Below are positions 10,642-21,297 of a stretch of DNA of 64,000 bases, piece after piece (positions within the stretch are counted from its first letter, which is position 1; each line of letters opens with the position of its first letter). Made by a program: the position numbers and the translations under genes. The stretch covers positions 372,001 through 436,000 of the forward strand of contig WHUX01000007.1 of the NCBI GenBank assembly GCA_015179025.1, in the 5' to 3' direction. Under the pieces are notes generated by a model. It ran no database searches and was not told the origin of the DNA. It saw only the letters and a program-made list of their open reading frames with translations. The stretch is from Terfezia claveryi. Taxonomy: Eukaryota > Ascomycota > Pezizomycetes > Pezizales > Pezizaceae.

Positions 10642-13600
10642 TGCTGCGTAAGAATTCTTGGTGGACAGAAAAGCTTCAGAATTTTATATATATCTCGAAG
10701 GGGGTATGGTGATATGGAGGCACGAGACTCAAATTCTTAAGGAGTTCTTGGACTGTGAAATTGTTATTGTTGTTTGATAGCGTTAGAACGCGCAATATGG
10801 AGGTTATATAAAGAAGAAACTCAATGCCTGACATCAAGCCATGCACAGCAATACATCCGCCATTGCGTCAAGCGGCAAGCTGTTACTACCCAACTTGTTA
10901 GTAGAGCCTTGTACCGCAATCATCTCGAAACAGTCATAAAAAGCAATATGAGCTTCTGGAGTGCTGCACAGAAGGTTGTAATCGCTAAACGTCTAATGAA
11001 AAACACTGAAGCCTTATGCAGCCGAGATCAGTGCCATCAGCGCCCCAGGCGACAGAGAAAATATGGATGATTGATAGCCTCCAGGATTTAGGCAAACAAG
11101 AACCCCATAAAACGCCGCCTGATAATTAGTGAATGGCCAATTGGCGAATTAGACAAAATACTTCCCTAAGTAAAATGAAGCAACTCTATATGGCAGTGCA
11201 CTCATCACCGCGGTTCGAAGTTCACACTAAAAAGTTTGTGGGTATCAGTAGGCCAGGCAACAGCCGAACAAATGTTACTGGTTTCGGGACGAACATCTGC
11301 AGATGCACTTCCAATTAGTAACCTAACAATTGCTCAGCTAACCGAAAGTGGCCCCAGCTTTGATATGCAGGTACATTTGTATTTCAACATAATAGTAGTT
11401 AGTCCTCAGGTTACGAGTCTATCTATTGATGGGGAAGCAGCTCGCTTCGTCAACGAGACCCGATGATGAGCCTCCAGCCTGGCCTAGTTGTCAACCATAT
11501 GCAAGACTACCGTAAACGAAGAGAACCGAGCTGATGTTGACGCCCCAAGCAGTGCATTCGGGCCGGAGATGAGAAGGAATATGTTCCACGGCCCTGTTGC
11601 TTAAGCGGTCGTTCCAAACTTGCATGGATAGTGCCACCTCCGAATGCACATATTGCGTGTGGGTAAGGCCAGAGAAGCTTCATATCCGACACAACGGTGG
11701 AATCGGTCACCGGTTACAGAGTAGTCTGAGGTTGGTAGCTGACGCTATAGTCCCCAAGGCGTTGATATCTGTATGGAGTAGCCAAATTTTTGCAATCTCC
11801 AATCCATCGCTGTCGGCCCACGCACCGCCGGCAGCGTAGAATGAGAACCTCGGTGATAAGGCTGGTACCAGCCTTCGCATATTCTCAAGCATGTTTGAAA
11901 AAGATAGATCGCGGAAGGCCCGTCATGAAACAGGGGTAAGGTGACAAAGTGGTCCAAGGTGCCTGGCAGGAGTCCTATAAAATCTCTCGGATAAACAACA
12001 AAGTATTGGGAATCGGTATTGTTGGTGAGGTGGTGACTTCTCCGCAGGGCAGCGACCGAGACACTCTAGCCTGGTCGTGGGAATCTAGAGTAACAACACT
12101 ACGTCCCAAGTTTGATATAGAGCATCCTAGACCTCGTGCCTTTACCAGATCCCACAGTTTGCCTCGTGACGGGCAGCTAAGATCAACAATAAATCATGTA
12201 CCATATGTCCCACACCCTGTGAAGAGGGCCTTGGCTTCAGGTTCAGTGCTTCCCTACCCCTCCATGGATTATGCAGAGCTTTGACAGTGGCTGGATCAAG
12301 AGCATCTACTGGTGTCTATTTTCCGATGAGAGATGTGCAAAGGCAGTCTTTGAGTCGTCGAGTACCAGAGGATGCCTAACTAGGTTGCTTCCACTTGCTT
12401 CGCCGCACTCAGGATGAGTTGTCGATCACTTTGCAGAAAGGCTGGTCGTAGAACATGGCACACATCAGCTTTCCAGAGCCGTCCATGAGAATTATGTTTG
12501 TTAAGCTGAAGATGCCCTAGCCGAAGCCGCCGCGGCTGCTTCGCTGTCCCTGAGGCTCGAAACCTCTTGGCAACTTCGGTGAGAAGTCCTGCCTCGTGAC
12601 TTTCATGTGCTATACCTTAATTCTATGCCAGAGGAATTGGCCCATGATATCGACCCAAGATTTAAATCATGCAAGGCACAAATGGTCAATGGGAGAGTGC
12701 ATGCGGGTAGCGTGCACTGAAGCGACCTTCCAGTACAAAGATCAACCTAGTACTGCAGACTAGTTCGCATCATTGGAGGCATAATGATCTGCCAATCTGG
12801 TAAGGATCGTATTCTTCTGGAACTCGTATCAGTGCATATCTCTATCCCCGTACAGCGCCATAACAATTCACCCCAGCCGCATCTAAGTATAGAATCCTGC
12901 AAGCTGTTTCTTGAACAGCTTGCAATTGGCGCAGATGAGGGCTCCAGGTCAACCACCCCTCAGCATGGTGGAAGTACCTACCTTCTTGATCAACAAGTAT
13001 AAGCTTCCACGTCAGTGATGCCAAGTAACATATTTCGACTTGGAATTCCTGCAAAGTTGGTGCACATTATATAAACGTATATATATTGACATACCAGACT
13101 AACTGCGGCTTTGTCGTTTGCTGCAAGGTGTGATGTTGAAGTATTGGTAATCTCGAAGTTTTTCCCGCAGCAGTAAGTAGCTGGTTATTTGGATCTGCGC
13201 TTGGTCTGTGGTTGCTGCACAAACCCCCCTGTTTCTGTACCAAACTAAGCCAACGGGCTTGCATCTCATCTGAATTAATGGAGCGTCGGGATTCGGGATT
13301 TGCAGCATACGGTCGTTGGTGGAGTGTCGTTGATTACAAGTTCTCGAGTTTGACTTCCCACTTCTTCCCTACCAGCTTAGCTCACAAGCCAGTCATCAGC
13401 TGTTGCCTGTACTTATCTAGGGCTTGAGCTGGGGCTGTCGGTCAAAAACAACTCTCCTTCATTCAGCTGAATTTTCCGGTTCATGGTATCCTAGGCGAAG
13501 GTCCCCAGTTACTCAACCGTGCAAGGCAGCTCTGGTACCTGGTTTCAACAAAGCTAGTGTACTGACTTATTTGAACCCTCACGTGGAGGAACAAGAGGAG

Positions 13601-13657
13601 CGGACGGAAGGGCTAAACAGACATCACGGCTGTTGAAGAAGGATAATATAACAGATC
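10642..13657. other. Gene-free region, 3.0 kb
   Basis: Only short unrelated open frames are present on both strands; none shows a family motif, splice series or conserved composition. One copy of the dispersed ACCAGACTA word lies at 13093-13101. A decayed gene or old transposon could lie here, but I found no recognisable domain. Confidence 0.35.
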
Positions 13658-15498
13658 ATGGGGATCAACCCGCACACAGTCAGTCGATGGGCGTCACATT
13701 TCATGCCGCTTGTGATTCTGGGGGTTTTGGGGTTTGCGTCATATGCATTTTGCGCTTTGATCTGTGGTATTCCTCTTATTCTTTCGAGCGAGTATCTATT
13801 CTGCCGATCATCGCTAACTATACCACTATATGCCTACAGTTGACTACCTGTCGGTAGACCGAAAGCTCGAGAGGACGGCAGCGGCCCTATTTGTGGTTTA
13901 CGTGTTTTTACTCGCACTCCTGCTCGCTAGTTATATTAGGGTTGTATGGACAATACGATCCGATCCAGGTTTGGTCCCATGCGGGATTGGGGGAGGGCCT
14001 AACGAGAAGGAAAAATTGGAAGTAGATTCAGACCGGAATGTGGACCACAATGGGAAAGAGAGGGAGAAACGGCGACCGTATGATAACCATGAACAGGATG
14101 CGCTACAGGAGGGGGTCCCACGACCATCCAGAGGGCGTGATAGGTGTTTTGCCAATATACACAGGAGTTCGCATAGTAGGGCTGGTGAGGATGCAGGAGA
14201 TGATATACCACAAGAGTCAGGAGGGGTGTTGCATGTAGTACCATATGCTTCAACGGTATCACGGTCATCACGAATGGAATCGAGAACGCCATCCCCCCTA
14301 CCCCCCGAGTCTGCTCCACAATTGGCGCACCCCCTCAAGCTCACATCAATAGCAATCCATCGTCAGCAAATCTACAAAATGGGCTACTTGAAATGCCCCT
14401 GCCTGTGGGGCCTCAACAGCACACAAGCGAGTACTCAATATCAAGACCGCAATCTCTTGCACAATGGATGCTACCAAAAAACCTTCACGAGTTTTACAAT
14501 ATGGACGCGTTCATCTGCGAGAATGACGGGTTACCAAGATGGTGTTTTCATTGTAACTGCTGGAAGCCTGACCGAAGTCACCACTGTGGGGAGTTGGGAA
14601 GGTGTGTGAGGAAAATGGACCACTTCTGTCCATGGTAAGTGGGAGACCCTTTATTTACGGTAGCTCTGAACTTCTTTCTAATTGAAATCTGCTACGAACA
14701 GGGTCGGCGGTGTGGTTGGTGAGACCAGTTTTAAATTCTTCTACCAGACAGTTTGCTACGGATTGGTGTACTGCTGCTATTTACTAGTCGTCACATCGGT
14801 GATGATACATGATTGTGGGGAGAGAGGGATATCAGTACCTAGTACTTGGCTGATATTGCTAGTCTTGTAATTTCACCTTATTGTCTGAACTGATGACGCT
14901 GTTGCGGCTAACACCCGCAATTCACAGGGCATGTTTTTTCCTTCTATTTTGTGTTGGAATGACGTCTAGCACCACTCAGTTTATCTTACGAAATACAACT
15001 ACGATAGACAATCTCTCTGCTGCTACTAAGGTGTATCAAATTGCAATTTACGACCCGTATGCACCGCCAGTAAACTCGCGGGACTCCGCATACACTTCCA
15101 CAACTACAGAATATGGTAACCCAGCTCTAGATTGGCAAACATCGCAATTGCCACAATCTAACGTCGCAATAAAACGACTGACGTTCCCCGACGCCGATCC
15201 CGCATTAGCGAATATGGGTATAGTTCCTAGACGAACTTTTGTGGTTGCAAAGACTGAGCCAGGGGAGAACCCCTGGCGGCTAGAGAAGCGGATCGACAAT
15301 TTCAAGGAGGTCATGGGAGAAAGGGTGTTGGATTGGTTTCTGCCTATAAGGAATAGCCCGTGTGCTACTAGAAATACAGGACAAGATAGGGAAGCTATGG
15401 CCGGTTATAGGGAAGGGATGTATAAATTCAATCCAGTGCTCATAGAGAGGTTGAAGCGAGAATGTGGAATCGGTATTCGAAATGAGGAATCACATTAG
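13658..15498 (+). CDS. PFA5: DHHC-family palmitoyltransferase, PFA5-like (frame break in exon 2)
   Basis: Exons run 13658-13766, 13840-14634, 14702-14866 and 14928-15498, with GT-AG introns of 73, 67 and 61 nt. The product is a multi-span membrane protein that would transfer palmitate to cysteines of target proteins. Two membrane segments lie in exon 1 and early exon 2. The cysteine-rich domain reads [15 protein letters not shown], then [26 protein letters not shown]. The catalytic tetrapeptide is DHFC, not DHHC, which as I recall is usual for filamentous-fungal PFA5. Two more membrane segments follow ([18 protein letters not shown]) and then the TTTIDNLS and [18 protein letters not shown] stretches seen in this family. 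Exons as given sum to 1,640 nt, not a multiple of three: the frame of the first half of exon 2 does not join the frame of the DHHC part. Either a short intron or a one-base indel lies between about 14204 and 14352. Confidence 0.8.
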
Positions 15499-17102
15499 AG
15501 GTTGTTGGAGCGGTGTTTGGTTCCACATTGCTACTCTGATGCCGAAAATACACCAGACAAAACCCCCTCACCCATCACGACAGATCCCCAAATGACTTAC
15601 AGGAGCTCATTTTCACATTAAGCAAGATATAATTGCTTCAGCATATACCCTTTCCTCTTTTTCTTACCGTCCTAGCAACATCAGATGCTCTGGATTAATT
15701 TCTTTCATTTACGATGGTGTCGTCACTTGTAACAGCGGGTTACATCTCCTTCGACTTTCCCAACTTCTTTCTTTTGTTGTTTGTTTGTTACTGTTCCTTA
15801 ATGTTTACCTTCTTTCCATTAAGGGAAGTATGCCTTGGCGCACTGATATTATTTATTACCCAGCCCTAAGTGGCCTGTGGCTAAAACTTACAGTTTACTT
15901 TGTTTTTATTGCTTTCCATGTTTATTCTGGTTTGTCATTGGAGTTGCTTGGTAGGGACAATTAGTATGGGAAGCGGGATATGGGAGTGTCAGGGTTTCAT
16001 GGAGTTTGATATATGAGGCATAGGTGCATTAATAGTAGTAATACAGATTGGAGGATTCTATCCCTGGTCAGCCTAGATCATTTCCGATGCACGAATGATG
16101 AATGAGAGTTGACTCCTGTGTCAAATAGATCTTCTGCCACATACCACCCGATCAGGCACAGCTGAATACGGCATTGACAAAATAGCTCAGGAAAATCGGA
16201 GGCCCTGGTCTTCACTGAGGGCTTAGTTGACTGCCTTGGTGGCCCAATCCACTTTCATTCCCCAGCTCTACTCGAGGATGACCCTATGGATTCTAGATCT
16301 CGATTTAAGCTTGTAGCTAGTTACAGTGGTAGTAGCTCTACTTGCTACACCTAGAGTATTCAGCGTTGGCGTTACCCTGAACCCTGCTGATGGTGTAACT
16401 TACTGTACTAAAATGTTTTTTTTCTGTATTAGATAGAAGTAAGATACAGGGTAGGGAGATATTTGGATGATATTAGTCTAGCAACCATGCTTCCAGCTTT
16501 GTCTCGTGACAACTTCAAACATCTTTAAATTAAACAACCAAATACATGCTTTCATGTATTGAGTTAGGTATTGAGTCTCCATCGTTCAATTGCTTTAATG
16601 CTAACTAAGCCTGCGGAATGCTTTGGTGAGATAGGCGAGAGGCACTAACTTATGAGTCCTAAGTATTCTTGAAACGAGAATTGGAAGGGTGTGAAGAGTC
16701 GTCAAAATACCGAATCTCCTTATATAACCAGACTACAGTCTGGTTGAGTCCGGCAGGCTCTAGATTTGATATGCATGTGCAGCAGTTTACCATTAGTCTG
16801 CCCAGTTGTTGCTCCCTCCAGTGACTTTTGGGATTGATGAGTGCTGATAGTCTGGTTCAAGCAGTTTATACGACTGCGCTTATCACCAGTGTAATTAGCT
16901 GGGTCCAGGCTGGTATCTAAGTACCGGTATGCTCTGCAGGATTGGGTAATCACTTGCCCGGCGGGGTAGGATCCGAGGAATAAAACGGCCCCACTTCCCC
17001 TCCCACCGAGCAGCTAGTACTAAGGTTCCACACTCCACTACGCAAAATACAAGTATACCCCTATTCGGAGTTTTTATAATCAACTTAACTCTCTCAGTCA
17101 AA
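15499..17102. other. Intergenic region
   Basis: About 1.6 kb between PFA5 and the superoxide dismutase gene. It holds an inverted pair of the dispersed word at 16726-16745 and further copies at 16791 (partial) and 16848. The promoter of sod1 should occupy its right end; a CCCCT stress-response-type core lies at 16997-17001, about 100 bases before the ATG, which may be chance. Confidence 0.4.
16726..16745. repeat. Inverted pair of the dispersed CCAGACT word
   Basis: AACCAGACT, a two-base spacer and AGTCTGGTT, perfect over nine-base arms. It belongs to the dispersed family described in the findings and lies in intergenic DNA upstream of sod1. Confidence 0.85.
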
Positions 17103-17751
17103 ATGGTCAAAGCTGGTATGGAATATCTGTGTCCCTACATCTATGCGCTGACGACTTGCTGACGGGAATACGTCATAATCAGTTGCCGTTCTCCGTGGTG
17201 ACTCCACTGTCAGTGGTGCCGTAAATTTCGCCCAAGAGTCCGAGTCCTCCCCCACCATTATCTCCTACAACATCCAGGGCAATGACCCAAATGCCCTGCG
17301 TGGAATGCATATTCACGAGTTCGGTGACAACACCAATGGCTGCACTTCCGCCGGTCCACACTTCAACCCATACAAGAAGAACCATGGAGCCCCAGAAGAT
17401 GAGGAGAGGCATGTTGGTGACTTGGGAAACATCAGAACCGATGCTCAGGGAAATGCTGTTGGGCAGATTACTGACAGATTGATTAAGTTGATTGGACCGG
17501 AGAGCATTTTGGGGGTAAGTAAATTTGCACCCTTTCGTGGGAGCCAAGCGAGACTCTAATGAAGATTCACCGCTGTAGCGCACCATCGTTGTCCATGGTG
17601 GAACTGATGACCTCGGAAAGGGTGGTCACCCTGAGTCCTTGAAGACTGGTAACGCCGGCCCGAGGCCAGCTTGCGGTAAGTTCATATATATGGACTTTAT
17701 GGCCGCCCATGCTAATGAGAGTTGATAGGTGTCATTGGTATTGCCAATTAA
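17103..17751 (+). CDS. sod1: Cu/Zn superoxide dismutase, 4 exons
   Basis: Exons are 17103-17115, 17183-17514, 17579-17675 and 17729-17751; the introns (67, 64 and 53 nt) are all GT-AG. The spliced protein has 154 residues, the usual length. It converts superoxide to oxygen and hydrogen peroxide, mainly in the cytosol. All ligands can be counted: copper H47, H49, H64, H121; zinc H64, H72, H81, D84; disulfide C58-C147; active-site R144. There is no signal or mitochondrial peptide. The tiny first exon (MVKA plus one base) is a typical sod1 arrangement and explains why no long open frame starts at the ATG. The last exon encodes only VIGIAN after the split glycine. The Tudor-SN gene follows on the same strand 460 bases downstream, but as a separate transcription unit. 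Confidence 0.95.
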
Positions 17752-18213
17752 GCATATATATATCTACATTTTATGACATCCGGGTAGCTTTGCGTAGTAG
17801 TTAAATGCTCTACATGAAACAAAAAATACAGTCAGGGAACAGCTCAATAGTCGCAGTCGTGAGAGTTCTGTGCAAAGAATGAAGCTGATTTTGATGTATT
17901 CCTTAACATGTGCTTCATTGTGATTATTTCATCTACCTTATTCTGTCCTCTCTACTCATATTGGGGTCTGATTAATGTAGATTTACATGTTAGATGACAA
18001 TGGCAAGTCGAAACCGTATGCAGCAGCTACCAGGGATCAGGTGCCGTCTAGAAAGTGAACCGTGGTCTCAACTCCGAATCCAACTCCGAAGTAATCCAGA
18101 AAACTTAACTGACATCGATTGAACACAATAGGGACTACAGCTCTGGTTGCTCTTTTATATTTACTTTATCTACTACAGCTCAATAGGAATCTTTCGTCGG
18201 CAATTGTTTATCC
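17752..18213. other. Intergenic region
   Basis: About 460 bases holding the sod1 3' end and the Tudor-SN promoter. No other feature seen. Confidence 0.4.
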
Positions 18214-21200
18214 ATGTCAGCCAATATCGCGATAGTGAAGTCTGCCCTCTCGGGAGACTCTGTAGTCTTGCTGTCGACGATGACTCCGCCTCCAGGACAA
18301 GCACCACTAGAGAAGCAGCTCTCTTTTGCATTCGTCTCTGCGCCTAGGCTAAAAAGGGAGGGTGATGAGGTATGTTTCTGGTTCAACTACGATTGGCATC
18401 GATGTTTTCTGTTGTCATCACAATGGTCATATCCAATTGGACGATCTTGCAATGGTGTCCTTTTCACCTCATGAGCATCTCTTTACAGAGCTTCAGCTAA
18501 TATTGTGATTGTTGTGGTCAGCCATATGCATTCCAATCCCGTGAGCATCTCCGTAAGCTCATCGTCGGCAAAGAAGTACTATTCGGTGTCCTCTATACTG
18601 TTCCCTCCGGATCCAGCCAGAGGGACTATGGCCTCATCACCCTTCCCACTGGGGAATCTGTCATTGAGCAGATGGTTTCTGAGGGATTGGTCAAAGTTCG
18701 TGAAGAGGCAGGGGGACGAGACGAGGAAGAGGGTATAGAGATCCTGATTGAGAAGCTCAAGCTCCTTCAGAATCAGGCTACGCTTGAGGGCAAGGGTCTG
18801 TGGTCCACCACTGATGATGGAAGGATTGAGACTGGGGATGGGCCTCTGGCTGACCCAGCAGCATTCCTGGAGCAGTGGAAGGGCAAAAGAGTAGAGGGTG
18901 AGGAGTCAAGGTCTGTAATTGCGAAGTGACGGAATGCTAACTGAATCTGTTCTAATTTAGCTGTAATTGAGAAGATTATATCGGGCGATAGAGTCGCTGT
19001 CAGATTACTTCTTGAGCCAAAAAGTCACCGCCAAGTAGTCGTCTTGATTGCCGGTATTCGCTGCCCCAGGTCAGATGGCAATGAAGCGGGAGAGGAGTTT
19101 GGTGAAGAAGCCAAAAGCTTCTCCGAGTTCCGTCTCCTGCAACGAACCGTCCATGTTGAGCTACTCGACTTAACACCTCAGAACCAATTGATCGGAATTA
19201 TCAGCCATGCTAAGGGAAACATTGCGGAACATTTGCTATTGGAAGGGCTTGCCAGATGCAATGACTTCCATAGCACATTACTCGGTGCTAGAATGGCCCG
19301 CTTGAGGGCGGCAGAACAACGTGCAAAGAATGAAAGGCTTAAAATGTGGAAGGGGCATGTGGTCAAGAAGCTTGATAATACTAACTCATTCGATGCGGTT
19401 GTGTCAAGGATAATATGGGCAGATCAGTTGATCATTCGGGATAAGGCAGGACAGGAGAAGAAAGTCAGCTTGTCAAGTGTCAGGGGTCCAAAGTAAGTTC
19501 CCGCAATGCCACTATTCGCAATCTGCAACACATCAGTATAAAGGATGGAATACTAATCATAATATTCTGGTAGGAATACGGACCCCAAGCAATCACCTTG
19601 GCAGGCCGAGGCAAAGGAGTTCCTTAGGAGGAAAATTATTGGGAAGCATGTCCGTGTAGCCATTGACGGGAAGAGGTCAGCCTCGGAAGGATATGAAGAG
19701 CGAGAAATGGCTACGGTCATGTTTGCTGACAAGTATGGTTGCCTTTTATCTTGTTTGTCAAGGAGGCCCAAGCTAATACTGTCTCTAGGAACATTGCACT
19801 TGGCTTGGTGGAAGCTGGACTCGCATCAGTAATCCGACACAGGCGAGATGACGAAGACCGATCTCCAATCTACGACGAGCTCCTCGCTGCCGACGAACAG
19901 GCCCAAGCTTCCAGTGTAGGAATGTACTCTAACAAGGCACCAGCCACTGCGAAGATCACTGAGGCTTCAGAGTCTCTCCAAAAGGCTAAGACCTACCTCT
20001 CCTTCCTCCAACGCCAAAAGCGCATCCCGGCCGTTGTAGACTACTGCGCTGCTGGGTCTCGTTTTAAAGTCATTATCCCACGCGAGAACGCCCGCATCAC
20101 TTTCATCCTCGGAGGTATCCGCGCCCCAAAGACCGCTAGAAACGCCAATGAGACGTCGGAACCATTTGGACAGGATGCGTTAGACTTCGTGTCCAAGAAA
20201 ATCATGCAGAGGGATGTTGAGATTGATGTGGAGAATATTGACCGCGTTGGAGGATTTATCGGTACTATGTTCATTGGAAGGGAAAATGTCGCAAAGCTCC
20301 TTGTAATGGAAGGGCTTGCTTCCGTACATGCTTACTCCGCAGGGCAAAGTCCCCACGGTAGCGACCTCTTTGCCGCAGAGAAACTTGCACAGGATGCAAA
20401 GAAGGGAATGTGGCACAACTATGATCCGTCCCAAGAAGCCTCTTTAGATACCCTTACCGTCTCCACTCCCCCTAATGGCGCCAGCACCACCTCCCAAGAG
20501 AAGCGAAAAGACTACAAGGACGTTATTGTCACACATGTCGACCCTGAAACCTGTGCACTTAAGCTTCATGTTCTCACCGATGACCTAGGACCATCGCCAC
20601 TCGAATCTTTTATGGCTGAGTTCCGAACCTATCACGCTAGTTCCGCAAATGCAATCCCACTCCAAAACTTACCTAGGAATGGAGAGTATGTGGCTGCAAA
20701 GTTCACCGAAGATAACACATTCTATCGTGCTCGTGTGCGCGCCATAGATCGCGAGGCTAAGACTTGCGAGGTCGTGTACATCGATTATGGTAACTCTGAG
20801 CGCATCCCATTCACCTGTCTACGAGCTCTTGCTCCTCAACACCACCCTACCACAGGAAAACTCAAGGCTCAAGCTCAAGACGCTGTGTTCTCATTCGTCG
20901 AGTTCTCGAAGAACAAGGGATATCTTGGAGATGCGGTACACTTTGTGCAAGATATGACTGGAGGTGACAGGCTTTTGGTGGCAAATGTAGACTGGATAGA
21001 TGAAAAGGAAGGGGGTGTGTGGTATGTCACTTTGTATGATCCTAAGGAGTCTAAATCCGCCGAGGCCAGTTTGAACGCCGATATCGTGCAAGAAGGTATG
21101 GCCATGGCGGGCAGGAAAGAAAGAGGCTTTGAGAAGGCGTGGCCAGAGGTTATTAAGACGGTGAGGGAAAAGGAAGATGAGGCGAAGGGGGAGAGGCTGG

Positions 21201-21297
21201 GAATGTGGGAGTATGGTGGTGAGTACTAGAATTACCTAAATTACCCTGAGAGTTTGGGCTAATCATCATCGTGTTTGTAGATATCACTGAGGACTAA
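18214..21297 (+). CDS. SND1: Tudor-SN / staphylococcal nuclease domain protein (SND1), 6 exons
   Basis: Exons are 18214-18369, 18522-18897, 18961-19492, 19574-19732, 19789-21218 and 21281-21297, giving 889 residues, the usual size for the family. Five staphylococcal-nuclease-like (SN) domains can be placed: SN1 about 1-150, SN2 about 177-320, SN3 about 321-480, SN4 about 488-620, and a C-terminal SN5 split by a Tudor domain near 695-755 (GEYVAAKFTEDNTFYRARV, then VVYIDYGNSERIP). The Tudor aromatic residues are present. Family members act in RNA-protein complexes, in splicing, RNA stability and stress granules, and bind methylarginine. The first intron (152 nt) is longer than the others and has several candidate acceptors; the last one was chosen because it restores PYAFQSREHLRK in frame. 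Frame and splice phase agree at all five junctions. The last exon adds only ITED and a stop. Confidence 0.93.

Noticed and set aside
19739..19790. ATG at 19739 as a separate start for the C-terminal half of Tudor-SN
   Set aside because: It lies inside a well-defined 56-nt intron (19733-19788), and splicing restores the conserved frame on both sides.
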